From Vanilla planifolia (taxonomy: Eukaryota > Streptophyta > Magnoliopsida > Asparagales > Orchidaceae): DNA of 64,000 nucleotides. Below the pieces are notes generated by a model. The model saw nothing but the letters and a program-made list of their open reading frames with translations, was not told the origin of the DNA and made no database searches. Below, piece after piece: positions 13,059-23,944 of the stretch. The number at the start of each line of letters is the position of its first letter. The stretch's first letter is position 1. Both the position numbers and the translations under genes were made by a program. The DNA is taken from the NCBI GenBank assembly GCA_023846275.1, contig JAIUJO010000072.1:888501-952500 (forward strand), read 5' to 3'.

Positions 13059-15281
13059 GTGCGAGTGCATGTGTATATGTGTGTGCGTGAGTGTGTGGTT
13101 ATGCATGTGCATGTCTACACATGTGTACATGTGTCTACGTACATATGTATGCATGCATGTGTGTAGGTTTTTATGTTTGTGCATGTGCATGCCATGCATG
13201 TGTTTATGTGTTTGTGTGCACGAGCGTCTGTCGTAGGTGTGTGTGTGTGTAGGTTTGTATGTGGGCATGTGTGTGCATATGATTGCATGTATTTGTGTGT
13301 TATTACAAACATGTGTATGTGTGTGTGTTTGTGTTTTTTCTTGTGTTCGTTTGTGTGAGTGTTTGTGTGCATCCTTGTGTATCTGTATGCATGCATGATG
13401 AGATGCAGGTGTGAGAGCATGTGTTCATGTGTGAAGGCATGTACGCTTGTGTTCATGTGTGCATGTGCATGTATTTGATCGTGCATATGTGTGTGCATGC
13501 CTACATGCTGGTTGTGGGCTTCTATGTTTGTGTATGTGAGTGCACGTGTGTGCATGTGTGCGTGTACTTGCCTGTGTGTGTGCTTACATGTTTGCATGTG
13601 TGTGTGCATATTCATGTGTGTCTATTTTCAAGCATGTACCTTTGAGTGCTTGCACATTTGTGTTTGTGTACACATGTATGCAACTGTGTTTGTACATGCT
13701 TTTGCATTTGAGTGGATGTGCAAGTGCATGTGTGAGAGTGTGTTGGTGCATATGTGTGTGTTTTTGTGAGTGTGTGTGTGCGTGTGTGTAGTTAACCACA
13801 TGCATTTTTGTATTCATGTTTGTGTGTATGTGTATGCATTCATGCATATGTGTGTGCTCATGAACATGTGTGTTTTTGGTTATGTGTGTGTGTATGCATG
13901 CATATGTGTGTTAGTGTGTGAGTTTATAGTTAAGGGGTGTGTGTCAATCTGTACGTGTGTGTGAAATTCCATGTGTAATTGAGTGGGTGATTGTGCATAC
14001 ACGTACATCTTTGTCTATAGGTGTGTGAGTGTGTATTCATGTGTCTCAGTGTAAGTATGATTACTTGTGTGTATGTCTATGAACATGAGTGCATGTGTGT
14101 ACTTGAATGACTATGTGTGCATGTAGACAAATGTTTATGTGTGGGTCTATGAGTGTGAGTGTATGTGTGCATATGCATTTAAGTGATTGTGCTTGTGCAT
14201 GTGTGCACATGTGTGTGTGTGCATGTTTTTGTGTTTGTGCATATGTGTGCTTGTGTGTGTATGTGTATGTGCTTTGTGTGTTTGTGCATGTGTGTGAATA
14301 TGTGTGTGCTTATGTATGTGCCTGTGAGTGTGGTAGTTCACATACAAATATGTACGTGTGCTTGTGTGTGTTTGCGACTATGTTTATATGTGTGTGCAAG
14401 TCCATGTCTGTGTGAATAAGTTTGATTTTCTATGCACGTGAATGCATGTGTGTATGTGTGTGTGAGTGTTTTCATGGGTGCATGTGTGTGTACATGTGAT
14501 TGTGTGCATGTGCATGTATGTTTGTGTGTACACATGCACGTATGCGTGTATGTGTGTATGTGTCTATGTATAATTGTTTGTGTAGGTGCATTCATTTTTG
14601 CTTTGTGAGTCTATTTATGTGTGAGCATTCTTGTGTGTATACTTTTTCATGTGCATGCATGTGTGTGCATACATATGAGCATATAAGTGTTCACATGTAT
14701 GTACATGTGTTCATCTATGTTTGTGTATGTTTGTGTGAGTGCATGTGTCTACACTTGCCAAAGCATTTGTGTGTGTTATATGTGAATGTGTGCATGTGTT
14801 GGGTGTGTGTATGTTCAAGTACTTGTTCTTTTGTGTGTGTGTGTGCATATGCATATATATATGATTGTGTTTGTTTGAATGTGTGCTTATATGTGCATGT
14901 GTATTCTTGTATGTGTGTGGTACTAGTTTGTGTATGTGTGTACATGAGTGTATGTGGTTCTACTCCTACAAGTTTGTATGTGCGTGTGTTTATGTGCTTT
15001 TCATGTGTGCATACATATATATGTGTGTTTTGTGTGTGTATATATGGATTTGTGCATGTGTGTGCATGTGTATGCATGTGTGCATGTAGGGGACTTGGGT
15101 CTGTTGGTGTTTGTTTGCGGGTTAATGCAAGCATGTGTGTGTAGACCCTCATATATCGATGTGTCTGTGTATGCATGTGCAAGTGTGTGTGTGCATATAT
15201 ACATGCTTGTGTGTGTGTGTTCTTGTGGGTGTGTCTAAGCACACAGAAGTGTGAATGTGGGAGTGTGTGGATTTATTTTAA

Positions 15282-16770
15282 GAATTCATTGATTTGAAAA
15301 TCTATGATATAGTTGAAAATATATTTGAGTTTCTAACTAAGACTATTGGTAGAGAAAAAGTGAGAAAATTATTAAGTGAACTCACTCCCAAGAAGAAACA
15401 TAGAGCTCAACAAAATTCTTGAACTATAAATATTTCATGTTGTGATTTAAGTGCCCAAATGTATTTAAATCATGAACTTGAAAGTGGCACATGAGATTTT
15501 GTCTAAATTTTAAGTTACTTATAAAGGGACTTCTCAAGTTAAGCAGACTAAAATGAAATGCTTATCCAAGAGAATGAATTATTTTAGATAAATATGAATG
15601 AGTGTATTCAATATATTTTTATAATATTCATAAATATTATTAATAGTTTATCTAATCATGGTAAGAAGTTTTCTATTGGTGAACAGACGAGGAAGATTCT
15701 TTCTATTCTTCCTTAATAACATGATCCATTGGTGATGATGTTGAAAACAACATAAAATATTTTGATTATGTTCTCAGATAAGTTACTAGGTGAGCTCTTA
15801 ACAAATGAAGTTAAGCTTATAAGAGAAGGGATGAAGAAATTGTGGTTGAAAAAGAAAAGAAAAAGAACGAAAAATGATAGTCTTTATAGTCAATCCTTCT
15901 TCAAACTTTGACTTCTCCATCTCAAGTGAGGCAACATTGATTTTTAAAAGCTTTATATAGATTATATAATAAAAGAAATATAGGTAAATGATTTGATAGC
16001 AATAAGATATAAAAAAAAGATAATTTAAGAAATAAAAGGGAAAGATAGTTTTCCATGAAGAAATAACTCCTTTTGAATGTAAATTACCATCATATATAAG
16101 ACCCAATTGTCCTCACTATAATGATAGAGTTGTGAATTTTCAAAAAGCAAAGAAGAAGACTATGATGATATCATAGGATGACTCAGATAGTTCTTCTTTT
16201 AGTGATGAAGATAAGGAGAGTTATATTTGTCTTACAACAAAGGATAGTGTTACTTTCATATCATTAGATGATAAGGTATTCCACTTGTTCCTTTTTTTGT
16301 CGTATTCTATGGTTGATTGTGAAGAATAATATATCAAAGGTTTCGTGAAGTTAAAAAAATGGCTTCTAAGTATCATAAATTAAAAGAAGAGCATAAAAAT
16401 ATTTAGGCTTGTATGAACATTTGAATGTGTTGAATACTAATTATTTGTAAGAGATAAAGATTAAGAGAGAACAAATAGCCTCTATTATTATCAAAAAAGA
16501 AAGTTTAGTTCCAGAATTAAACGATTTAAAAAATTTACAAGTTTATTGTTGGACCTTTTTTCATAAGATTAGTTATGTAAGAAATGCTACATATACTTTT
16601 TTTCTAAATGTAATTTATAATTAATGCATGAAAATTTGACATATTTCATGTTATTAGAAATTTAAAAACATTGTTGATAATGAATCTTCTTGATTTATAT
16701 GGATTAGAAAGAATAATTAAAATAATTATCAAGTTAAGATATATGGATCCAAGAAGGTTTGGGTCCAAAA
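15282..16770 (+). pseudogene. Ty1/copia gag relic, N-terminally truncated
   Basis: This is a decayed capsid/nucleocapsid region. It starts at 15282 with FIDLKIYDIVEN, part of the plant copia gag domain (UBN2 type). Next come a KVRKLLSELTPK-like block, KGTSQVKQTKM near 15525-15560, and INSLSNHGKKFSIGEQTRKIL near 15640-15700, which is the conserved ...LGK.....E...KIL..LP segment. A damaged zinc knuckle is at 16072-16110: ECKLPSYIRPNC against CXXCXXXGHXXXXC, with the second and last cysteines kept and the histidine replaced by tyrosine. An acidic serine-rich stretch (DDSDSSSFSDED) follows at 16177-16218, as in relatives, then a K-rich coiled segment (LKKMASKYHKLKEEHKN). Stops and frameshifts are common. 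The expected N-terminus and the whole 5' LTR are missing, replaced by TG block A. Confidence 0.85.
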
Positions 16771-16779
16771 GACTAATGT

Positions 16780-17145
16780 TTGATTTGTTTTATGGGCATG
16801 CTTCCTTCAAGGATCGAGGAAGGTATGTGCCACTCAGATTGTGAATGCTCAAAACACAAGACTAGAGATACATCTTTATTCATCCACTTGAAGTCATATG
16901 ATGGTGATGAAGTTGCTCTTGGTGACAACTCCAAGAAGAATGTGATTAGAATTAGAATTATGAGCAACTCACACACTTTTGAAAGAAAGGTCCTCTTTAT
17001 ACATGATTTAATATATAATCTTCTTAGTTTTTGTTTATTATGTGATACAAATTTTAACATTTTATTTAATAAAAAGAAATCTCTTATTAGTAAAGATAAT
17101 GTCCCACTTATCATTAAATATAGAAAAGATAAAACATATGTTTGA
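16780..17145 (+). pseudogene. Ty1/copia protease-region relic (longest intact frame of the element)
   Basis: This 121-codon open frame corresponds to the copia aspartic protease and the start of the segment before integrase. The active-site block, normally DSGCSRHMTG, reads DCECSKHKTRD, with the aspartate codon at 16837-16839 and the following Ser-Gly changed to Cys-Glu. The enzyme could not work. Downstream, FIHLKSYDGDEVALGDNSKK and VLFIHDLIYNLLSFCLLCD align with the FGDN..G.I and V..L..NLLSISQLCD blocks of plant copia elements. A minus-strand frame over the same bases (16773-17156) is only a shadow of it. Confidence 0.85.
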
Positions 17146-17149
17146 TTTT

Positions 17150-18090
17150 TGTACATGGTTAAAGATAGTAGTCTAGAATATCTTACATCACATGATAATA
17201 ATTCTACTTTATTATGTAGAACATTTGTAACTTAAGAAAACCTTCTTTTAAAGAGTTTTAAAATTTTAACTTAATTAAAAGTTTACAAAACCTTAGTTGG
17301 TCAAGTGATAAATTCTATCTTTCATGACAATTAGAAAAACAAATTGAAGCATGTTTTAAATGACTTAATGACATTACAACTAAAAAAATATTAGAATTTA
17401 TTCATTTAGATCTATTTGATCCTATTCATTTACAATGATTAGATAAAAGCAAATATTGGTTTATAGTTGTAAAAGACTTCATTAGGTTTATATGAGTTCT
17501 TTTTGTTAAAAATTAAAATAAAGTTTTTGAAATATTTATAAGATTGATTGCTATGATTTAAAATGAGCATAACGTTAGGCTAGTCATTGTTAGAAGTGAA
17601 AATGAAGAACTCATGAATGAATTATTTGATGATTTTTAAGAAACAAATTGAGTGTTGCATTTTTTCATCTAGGGTCCCTTAAGAAAATTGTGTAATTAAA
17701 AGAGAGTTTAGAGCCTTACTAATTGTGATAAGATGTATGATTAATGAGTATAACATTTTGGAGTATTTTTAGGCTCAGGTAGTTAATATTTCTTATATGT
17801 CTTTAATTAAATAATATGTAGACCTTTATTAGATATTTTTTATTTTGAATTACTTTATGAAAGAAGCCTAAGATACCTAATTTCATGTGTTTCGATGCAA
17901 ACGTTTCCCTATAAATAATAAAAAAATAGATTTAGATAAGCCTGATGCTAAGTATAATTAAGAGACCTTTTAGGATACTCACCTACTTGTAGAATATTTA
18001 GTGTATATAATAAGACAATATTAGTTGTGAAACAAATAATCTATATTAAATTTGATAAATCTCTTGTTAAAACTTCTAGTAATCATCTTC
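17150..18090 (+). pseudogene. Ty1/copia integrase relic
   Basis: This is the decayed pre-integrase zinc-finger segment and integrase core. The start lacks the HKRLGH-type motif, but SLQNLSW..., EKQIEACFK and FIHLDLFDP lie at about 17280-17420, as in HLDLFGP of plant copia. The catalytic core reads SKYWFIVVKDFIRFI near 17450, where relatives have VDDFSR, then IRLIAMIQNEHN-like sequence with stops. VRSENEELMNELFDDF near 17590 stands where RSDHGGEF..... is expected, so the second catalytic aspartate is changed to glutamate. The third catalytic residue (VVERKNR) is lost in a stop-rich stretch near 17695. FHVFRCKRFPINNKK near 17880-17920 is the conserved FHVFGCKCFILN motif. Confidence 0.85.
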
Positions 18091-18269
18091 AAGATGTTCA
18101 ACTTGATGAATTAGAAGACCTAAAGTCATAGAGTTGAAAAATTAGAGAATGTAGTTGAAGTTAATGAAATAAAAAAAGAAATCAGTTTGAGAAGTAATTA
18201 AGGCATTTTAAGGTTCATTCATATGAGTTAAACAAAATTTTATAGAAAATTATTTTTAAGATGAGAGCT

Positions 18270-18880
18270 AGTTTATTATAATGAATAGGGAGTTGATTTA
18301 ATTTGAGAGAGATCAAGTTTGGATCTTATATCTAAGTTAAATGATAAAATATTTATTGGTACAAAATGGATGTTCAACAATAAGCCACATAAAAATCCCA
18401 AAGTTATTAAGAATAAAGCTAGATTAAATAGATCTATAAATGGATATTAAAAATATACTTTTAAATAGATATATAAATGAAGAAGTGAATATTGAGCAAC
18501 CCCTATGACTTAAGATACATGATAAGTTAAATCAAATATACAAACTTGACAAAGAACTTTATGGTTTAAAGCAAGCTCCAAGAGCTTAGCATCCAAGATT
18601 GCTCATTTCTCTTGTAGCAAATGGTTTTCATAGAGGTAAAAAAGATAATATTTTATTTATTTAAAATTTATTTGAAGGTCAATTAATATGTCAAGTCTAT
18701 GTGGATGATACTCTTTGGAGTTTATAATAAAGGGATGTGTATGAAGTCTACAAATTTAATAAACAACTAAATTAAAATTTATTATGATATGAGAGTTAAC
18801 CTTCTTCTTGGAACTTCAAGTTTAGAAAACAAGCGAAGGAGTCTATATTTCTAAAAGTATTTGATGAAGTTGCTGAAACA
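18270..18880 (+). pseudogene. Ty1/copia reverse transcriptase relic with internal deletion
   Basis: This begins with FERDQVW and GTKWMFNNKPH at about 18300-18390, matching the copia W.LV....IGTKWVFK.K block. After NKARLN near 18430 the sequence jumps to MDIKNILLNRYINEEVNIEQP. The expected stretch of about 45 residues (roughly 135 bp) containing ETFAPVAR and the first catalytic aspartate region is absent. ELYGLKQAPRA is intact at 18554-18586, followed by a stop where tryptophan is expected. The catalytic YVDD is intact at 18698-18709. Several stops fit C-to-T decay of Gln, Arg and Trp codons. The element cannot encode a working RT. Confidence 0.88.
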
Positions 18881-19615
18881 ATTTGGTTATGAAAACATGA
18901 AGTAAGGAAGACTCCCTTTTACTTCATGTTCAAAAACTTGTTGACACAAGATTATTTAGAGGAATGATATAGTATTAGTGTATCTTCCTACAAAAAAGCT
19001 TAGTATTATATTTAGTGCAAGTTTGTGTGTGAGATTTCACACTAGTCCTAAGAATTCACATTTATATGTAATCAAAAAAATTTTTAAATATCTTATTGGT
19101 ACTAACACATTAGGCTTCGGGTACCTTGTATATGAGTTTGGATCTAATAACCCACATAGATGCTAACTTTGTTGGTAATAAGATTGATATAAATAGTAGC
19201 TTTAGTATGTGCTAATTGAATGATGGTTTACTAATTTCTTAGGCTAGTAGAAAATAAAATTTTTTGAAATTATTAATAGTAGAGATTAGGTACATTGTTT
19301 TGTATAGTTGTGTTACTCACGTTCAATAAATTAAATAAGAACTTTTAGATTATGGCTTAAAATTTATACAAAGTCTAATTTTATGTGATAATTTAAGTGT
19401 AATTTATTTAACTATAGATCCTATTCAACTCTCAAGGATAAAACATATAAAGTTAAAACATCACTTTATTAAAGAGTGTGTGTAAGAGAAAGCGATTCAA
19501 TTGTTATTTGTTCCATCTTTTACCCAATTAGTTGATATTTTTGGTAAGTCATTAGCTAGCAAAATCCTTCTTAGACTTAGATTGATCTTAAGTGTAATTA
19601 ACCCTTTTGAATAGT
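18880..19615 (+). pseudogene. Ty1/copia RNase H relic and pol C-terminus
   Basis: This contains QFGYENMK (KKFGMEN), then the open stretch 18978-19166 reading CVRFHTSPKNSHLYVIKKIF and KYLIGTN, which aligns with the RF...PKESHL.AVKRIFKYLKGT motif before RNase H. Further blocks are DANFVGNKID near 19160-19190, ELLDYGLKF near 19340, LCDNLSVI at 19381 and HIKLKHHFIKECV near 19440-19485. The last match HIE.R.HFIRD. TQLVDIFGKSLASK near 19530-19565 corresponds to QLADIFTKPLA, the usual end of copia pol. Homology stops at about 19615, some 160 bp before the polypurine tract, so there is no room for an env-like extra ORF. Confidence 0.87.
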
Positions 19616-19776
19616 TACAAAAAAGGAGGAAAACCTTAATGCTAGAATGTAGGAAGAATATAGGCTATCAAACAAGGCAAGCTAAAATATTAAGTATTAT
19701 ATTACTTAGTTTTTCATTAATGTTTCATTTTCTTGATTAATATATGTTCAATTTTAGCATTGGTTTTATAATCCTC

Positions 19777-19786
19777 AAGGGAGAGA
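19777..19786 (+). other. Polypurine tract of the copia element
   Basis: AAGGGAGAGA lies after CCTC and immediately before the LTR start, in the place and with the form (AAGGGGGAGA) used to prime plus-strand DNA in plant Ty1/copia elements. A second purine run at about 19620-19634 is closer to the pol end. I prefer the later one because LTR-like sequence follows it directly. Confidence 0.7.
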
Positions 19787-20486
19787 TTATTCTATCATCT
19801 GATTTGATGATCACAAAATGAAACAAAATATTACGAGTATCAAAATGAGTTTAGTGTTGTTTCAAAAAAATCTTAATGCATACTATAGTAGTTTTTGTTT
19901 GTTCGAGTAAAAATTATAGCATATTAGTTAATGAAAATTGAAGGATCAACTTACTAATTTTGGGGCTAAGAGCCATGTTTGTTATGGAGTGGCTAATCCA
20001 TAAAGTACTATATTTCTAAATATTTATATGGTTAATATGTTAAACCTTTATTTTCTTAATAATTATGGCACATATGATTATCATGATTCAGGTATATCTG
20101 TGTTAGTTTTCTTAGTGATGCATTATGTTTCAATTAGTTTTTAAAACTAAGTCTTTCCAAGTTCTAAAATTTCATAATTTTAAAACATAATTTGGCTTGC
20201 ACACCCAATCCTTCTACCAAGCCAAAAGGCTTGTAGGTTTCCTGCAATGTTAAGCATAGGGTGTTAAATAGCACAAGTCTAGAGCCTGGCTGAAACTAAG
20301 TAAGCACCAGGCCAAAGTATCAGTTAAGGTACAAATTCCTTAATGAGTTGGGTTAATTAAGTCAAGACATGACTCATGAAATAGATTACGTATAACCAGT
20401 CAAGTCAGACTCGTTAATGGTAAGTAATTGGCTTAGGTAAGGTTGGACCTATTTTAATATTTTTCATAGGTGCCTTAGGTAATGAC
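19787..20486 (+). mobile_element. Copia 3' LTR, first part (interrupted by TG block B)
   Basis: This is non-coding sequence starting straight after the polypurine tract (TTATTCTATCATCTGATTTG...), as expected for a decayed LTR 5' end. The canonical TG start appears eroded. The part ends at a 13-base motif (20474-20486) that recurs exactly on the far side of block B, where ordinary AT-rich sequence resumes. No matching 5' LTR is left in the window for comparison, so the call rests on position and on the form of the downstream LTR end. Confidence 0.65.
20474..20486. repeat. 13-bp direct repeat, left copy
   Basis: CTTAGGTAATGAC directly abuts the left end of TG block B and is repeated exactly at 22613-22625. 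It has the size and placement of a target-site duplication. Confidence 0.85.
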
Positions 20487-22612
20487 TTTGTCATTTTGTG
20501 TGAGTGTGTTCACGTGAGATCATGTGTGTCTACAAGAAAGTTTATGCATGTAGGCACAAGTGTGTTTGTGTGTGCATTTGTATGCATGTGTGTGTGTGTA
20601 TGCATGTGTGAGCAGGTGTGTGTGAGTGTATCTGCATGTACTTCTACATGTCTATGTGTGCGTGTGAGTGTTCTTATGTGTATCTACTAATGTTTATGCA
20701 TGTGTCTGTGTGCTTGTATTTAGATGTGCGTGAGAGTGTGTACATGTGTGTGGATATGTGTTCTTGGGTACGTGTGCATATGAGTGTTTGTGTGTGTGTG
20801 TGTGTGGATGTGTGTGCTTTTTGTGGGTGTTTGGGTCAAGTGTGTGTGCATGTAAGCATGTCTTTGTATGGATGTGTTCGTGAATGCATGTCTATATGTG
20901 TGTATGTGTGTGCTTGTTCATGTGTTTGCACATGTGTGTGTGTGCATGTTTATGTGTATGTGTGCCTTTGTGTATTTGAGTATGTGTGCATGTGAAAGTA
21001 AATAGATGCATGTGTTGGTGTGCATGTTTATCGTTGTATTTTTGTGTGCATGTGTGTCTTAGCAAGCACACATGTGTTTTATGCACACATGTGTGTGTGT
21101 CCCTTGCATGCACATCATTACATCTGAGTGGGGGTGGGTATGAAAATGTGAGTGCTTTATTGTGCATGTGTGTGTTCACTCACACATGTGTGTATGCATT
21201 TTCAAAACTTCTTGTGTGTGTGTGCTTAGGAGTTTGCACATATGTATGTGCAAGTTTGTATCTATGTGTGTATATATGTTGTTGCATGTGCATGTGAGTA
21301 TGTGTTCATCTCTTTGTTTACATTCATGTGCAAGTGTCCATGTATGGGTTTGTGTGTGTGTGTGTTAATGTGGGAGAGAGTGCATTAGTAGGTGTATATG
21401 TTTATGTGTACATATGCATGGGTGTGCATGCATTAGTCCATATATGTGTGCATGAGTGTAGATTCTTATGTGTGCATGTAGGCACATGTGTGAGCATATG
21501 TGAGTGTGTGTTCATGTATGTGTGTGTGTGCATGTGTGTGATTGTGTATATAATCATGTGTGTATGTGTTTGTGTGCTCAAGTGTGTGCATGTATCTGCT
21601 TCTATGTGTGTGTAGTTGACATGTGTACGTGTGTGCATTTTGTTTTATGTGCACTCATATCAGTGCTAGTGTATGTGCATTTGTGCATTCATATGCATGT
21701 GTGTATGTGTGCACGTAGGTGCACATATGTGCTTGTATTTATTATGTTGAGCAGTATGCAAGCATATGGATGTGTGTGTCTGTGTTTTTTCATATGTGCA
21801 CATGTTCATGAGTGTTTCTCCATGGGAGTGAATGTGTCTCTGCTTGCTTGTGTGAGCACATGTATGTGTTTATGTGGGTGTGCATTTGTGTGTGTGTTTG
21901 CATGGACACATGTGTGAATATCTATATGTGTTTGACATGTGTACATGCATATATGTGTATATGCATGTCTACATGTGCATGTGCGGTTTTGTGTGTGTGC
22001 ATGTGTGGTTGTGTGTGAGTGCTTTCATCTGTATATGCATATGTGAACTTGGGCATCTATGTTTGTCATTATAGGCATGTGCATGTGTGCATTTTTATGT
22101 GTATGCATGTTTGTGAGAGTGCTTTGGTGTGTGTGCATAGAAGTGTGTGTGCATGTGCATGGCCATGTGTGTATGTGTGTGCATGTATGAGCATGTGTGT
22201 GTGTCTATGCATGCATGTGTGTTGTGTGTGCATGCCTGTGAACATTCGGGCTTATTTGTGTACTGATGTGTGCATGTCTATGTGCATGTGTGTGCTTGTT
22301 GTGTGTGCATGTGTATGTGCATGTGTGTGTGTGTGTTCATTCTTATGTATATGCATGGGTGTATGTGTGTGTGTGTGTGTGCTTGTGTCTGTGCATATGC
22401 TTGTGTGCATTCACACACATGTATGTGTATCTTTGCATTTGTGCAAGTGTGTGTGTGTGCATACATCTAGTTTTGTGCATGTGCAACTGTGTATGTATGT
22501 GTGTGGTTTTGTATTTGTATGTGTACGTGAGTGTTTGCATGTCTTTTTATTTGTGCATATTTGTGGGTGCACGTACATTTGCTTGTCGATGTATGTGTTT
22601 TTGTCTATGTGA
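20487..22612. repeat. TG-rich block B, about 2.1 kb, inserted in the copia LTR
   Basis: This has the same texture as block A. It is colinear with 23945-26070 of block C, as four non-TG landmarks show: 20515 and 23971 (both followed by TCATGTGTGTCTACAAGAA), 21112 and 24585 (CATCATT.CATCTGAGT), 21741 and 25156 (ATTA.GTTGAG.AGTATGCAAG), and 22581 and 26043-26044 (GCTTGTCGAT.TATGTGTTT). The offset stays between 3415 and 3473 bases throughout. By eye the copies are roughly 80 percent identical. Long open frames in the block are composition artefacts. Confidence 0.88.
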
Positions 22613-22625
22613 CTTAGGTAATGAC
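22613..22625. repeat. 13-bp direct repeat, right copy
   Basis: This is an exact second copy of CTTAGGTAATGAC, immediately after the last base of block B that aligns with block C. Confidence 0.85.
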
Positions 22626-23693
22626 ATCCTAAGGGTACCATGGGGTAGCCAACCCAATATGCCATAAACTACATGTAAAAGAAGTAATATATGGAGAAAA
22701 TACATGCATTACTTTGTAATGTGGAACTAAATAAATGAATGTTTTTTAATTCCAAAATTTAGCACAATTGAATAGATTGATCATGCATTTTTGTGAATGA
22801 GTGGTCACATTTTTCTCTACAATTTTTTCATTTAGACAGTCATTCAAAATACTTAATTGAATGATTGAGAGCCCCTCCACCTTCATCAATAGTATTCTAA
22901 TCATCCTCACCATCCTTCCAACATTTCAATTTAATTATCTAAATCATATATCACTATGATTAGAGTTGTACCATTTAACTATTATTTTGATCAGACGATT
23001 CCAACTCCATCTAGCAGAATAAGATGACAACATTGTCTCGTCTTCCTCATTCGTCTCATACAACGACTAGCTTTTGAAAAGGCTAATTTTAGTCATGGGT
23101 TGAATTATTTTGGGTTTTTTATTTGAATCAACATAAAACTTTCATAAATTCTCTAAAAAAGACGAAAACTAGGAGCATCATATTTCAATGTGTTTATTGG
23201 ACTTATGAGTTCTTTCAATTATTATTTATTCTACTCACTTCTATAACTATTTCACATCATCATGATAACATCTTTATCATTAATTAATTTCTATCACTCT
23301 TGCTTGAAAGATTTAAAAGTGTAGCAATTTTGTATGCAAAAAAGTATTTAAAGCTCTCGATTTTTTGTGTTAGTTAAATTTTGTAAATTTTAGTGTCTTA
23401 CTGAAGCATGGATTTGCAATAAGTTACCCATTCAAGCCTTACCAAAAGTGTGTGCTTAGTGAAAGTTTGGTAAGAGACCAAGGTTGATAAGCATAGGTTT
23501 TGGCCAATCCACATAAAAAACCATACTATATTTATTTATTATTAAGCAATTTTATTTTGTTGATAATATTCTTAAAAATAAAATTTTTTAAGGGTAAAAA
23601 TTTTTCATTAATTCAAAACTTTTTTAAAATTAAAAAAATTATGAAATACATAATTAACCCTTCCTCACTTGCATGTTTTTCCTTAAATAATTC
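22613..23693 (+). mobile_element. Copia 3' LTR, second part
   Basis: This is LTR sequence resuming after block B. It includes GGATTTGCAATAAGTTACC, then CCTTACCAAAAGTGTGTGC, then GTTTGGTAAGAGACCAAGG, in the order seen near the R/U5 part of long plant copia LTRs. The end near 23650-23690 (AATTAACCCTTCCTC followed by TTTTTCCTTAAAT) resembles the AATTCACCCCCCTC...TTTCCTTG ending common to these LTRs. Without block B the LTR would be about 1.8 kb. TG block C begins within about 10 bases of the inferred LTR end. Confidence 0.6.
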
Positions 23694-23944
23694 ATATGAA
23701 GTGCATGTGCATATGTGACTGTGTGTGTGTATGTATGCAGGTGTTTGTAAATGTGTGTATGAGATAGCATGTTAATGCATGTGTGTAAGTGTGTATTTGT
23801 ACACGTACTTATGTGAGTTTAAAAGTGTGTACACATGTGTGTGTAGATCTCTGTGCTCTATAAGTGTGTAGGTGTACATGTCCATGCATACATATGTGTG
23901 CACATTTGAGTGGATGTGTGTGTGTATTTATATTAACTTTGATG

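Larger units (their letters stand above)
8875..15270. repeat. TG-rich block A, about 6.4 kb of degenerate (TG)n / TGCATG repeats
   Basis: On the plus strand the sequence is almost wholly TG dinucleotides punctuated by CA, TA and short T runs. It forms long near-alternating pyrimidine-purine stretches in which TGTGTG and GCATG words dominate. No fixed unit length is evident, so it is a diverged dinucleotide-derived array rather than a clean satellite. Open frames exist on both strands because the words contain few stops; the peptides are C/V/M/H-rich on the plus strand and T/H-rich on the minus strand. The block begins at an inverted repeat and ends abruptly about 11 bases before recognisable copia gag sequence at 15282. 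Alternating d(TG)n of this kind is known to favour Z-DNA under negative supercoiling. Any function is unknown. Confidence 0.9.

Noticed and set aside
8875-15270. CRISPR array or telomeric repeat
   Set aside because: There is no regular repeat and unique-spacer pattern, and no TTTAGGG-type telomere runs; the blocks are irregular TG dinucleotide derivatives.
15798-16106. 102-codon minus-strand frame
   Set aside because: It is antisense to the copia gag relic, with a low-complexity Phe/Tyr/Ile-rich product.
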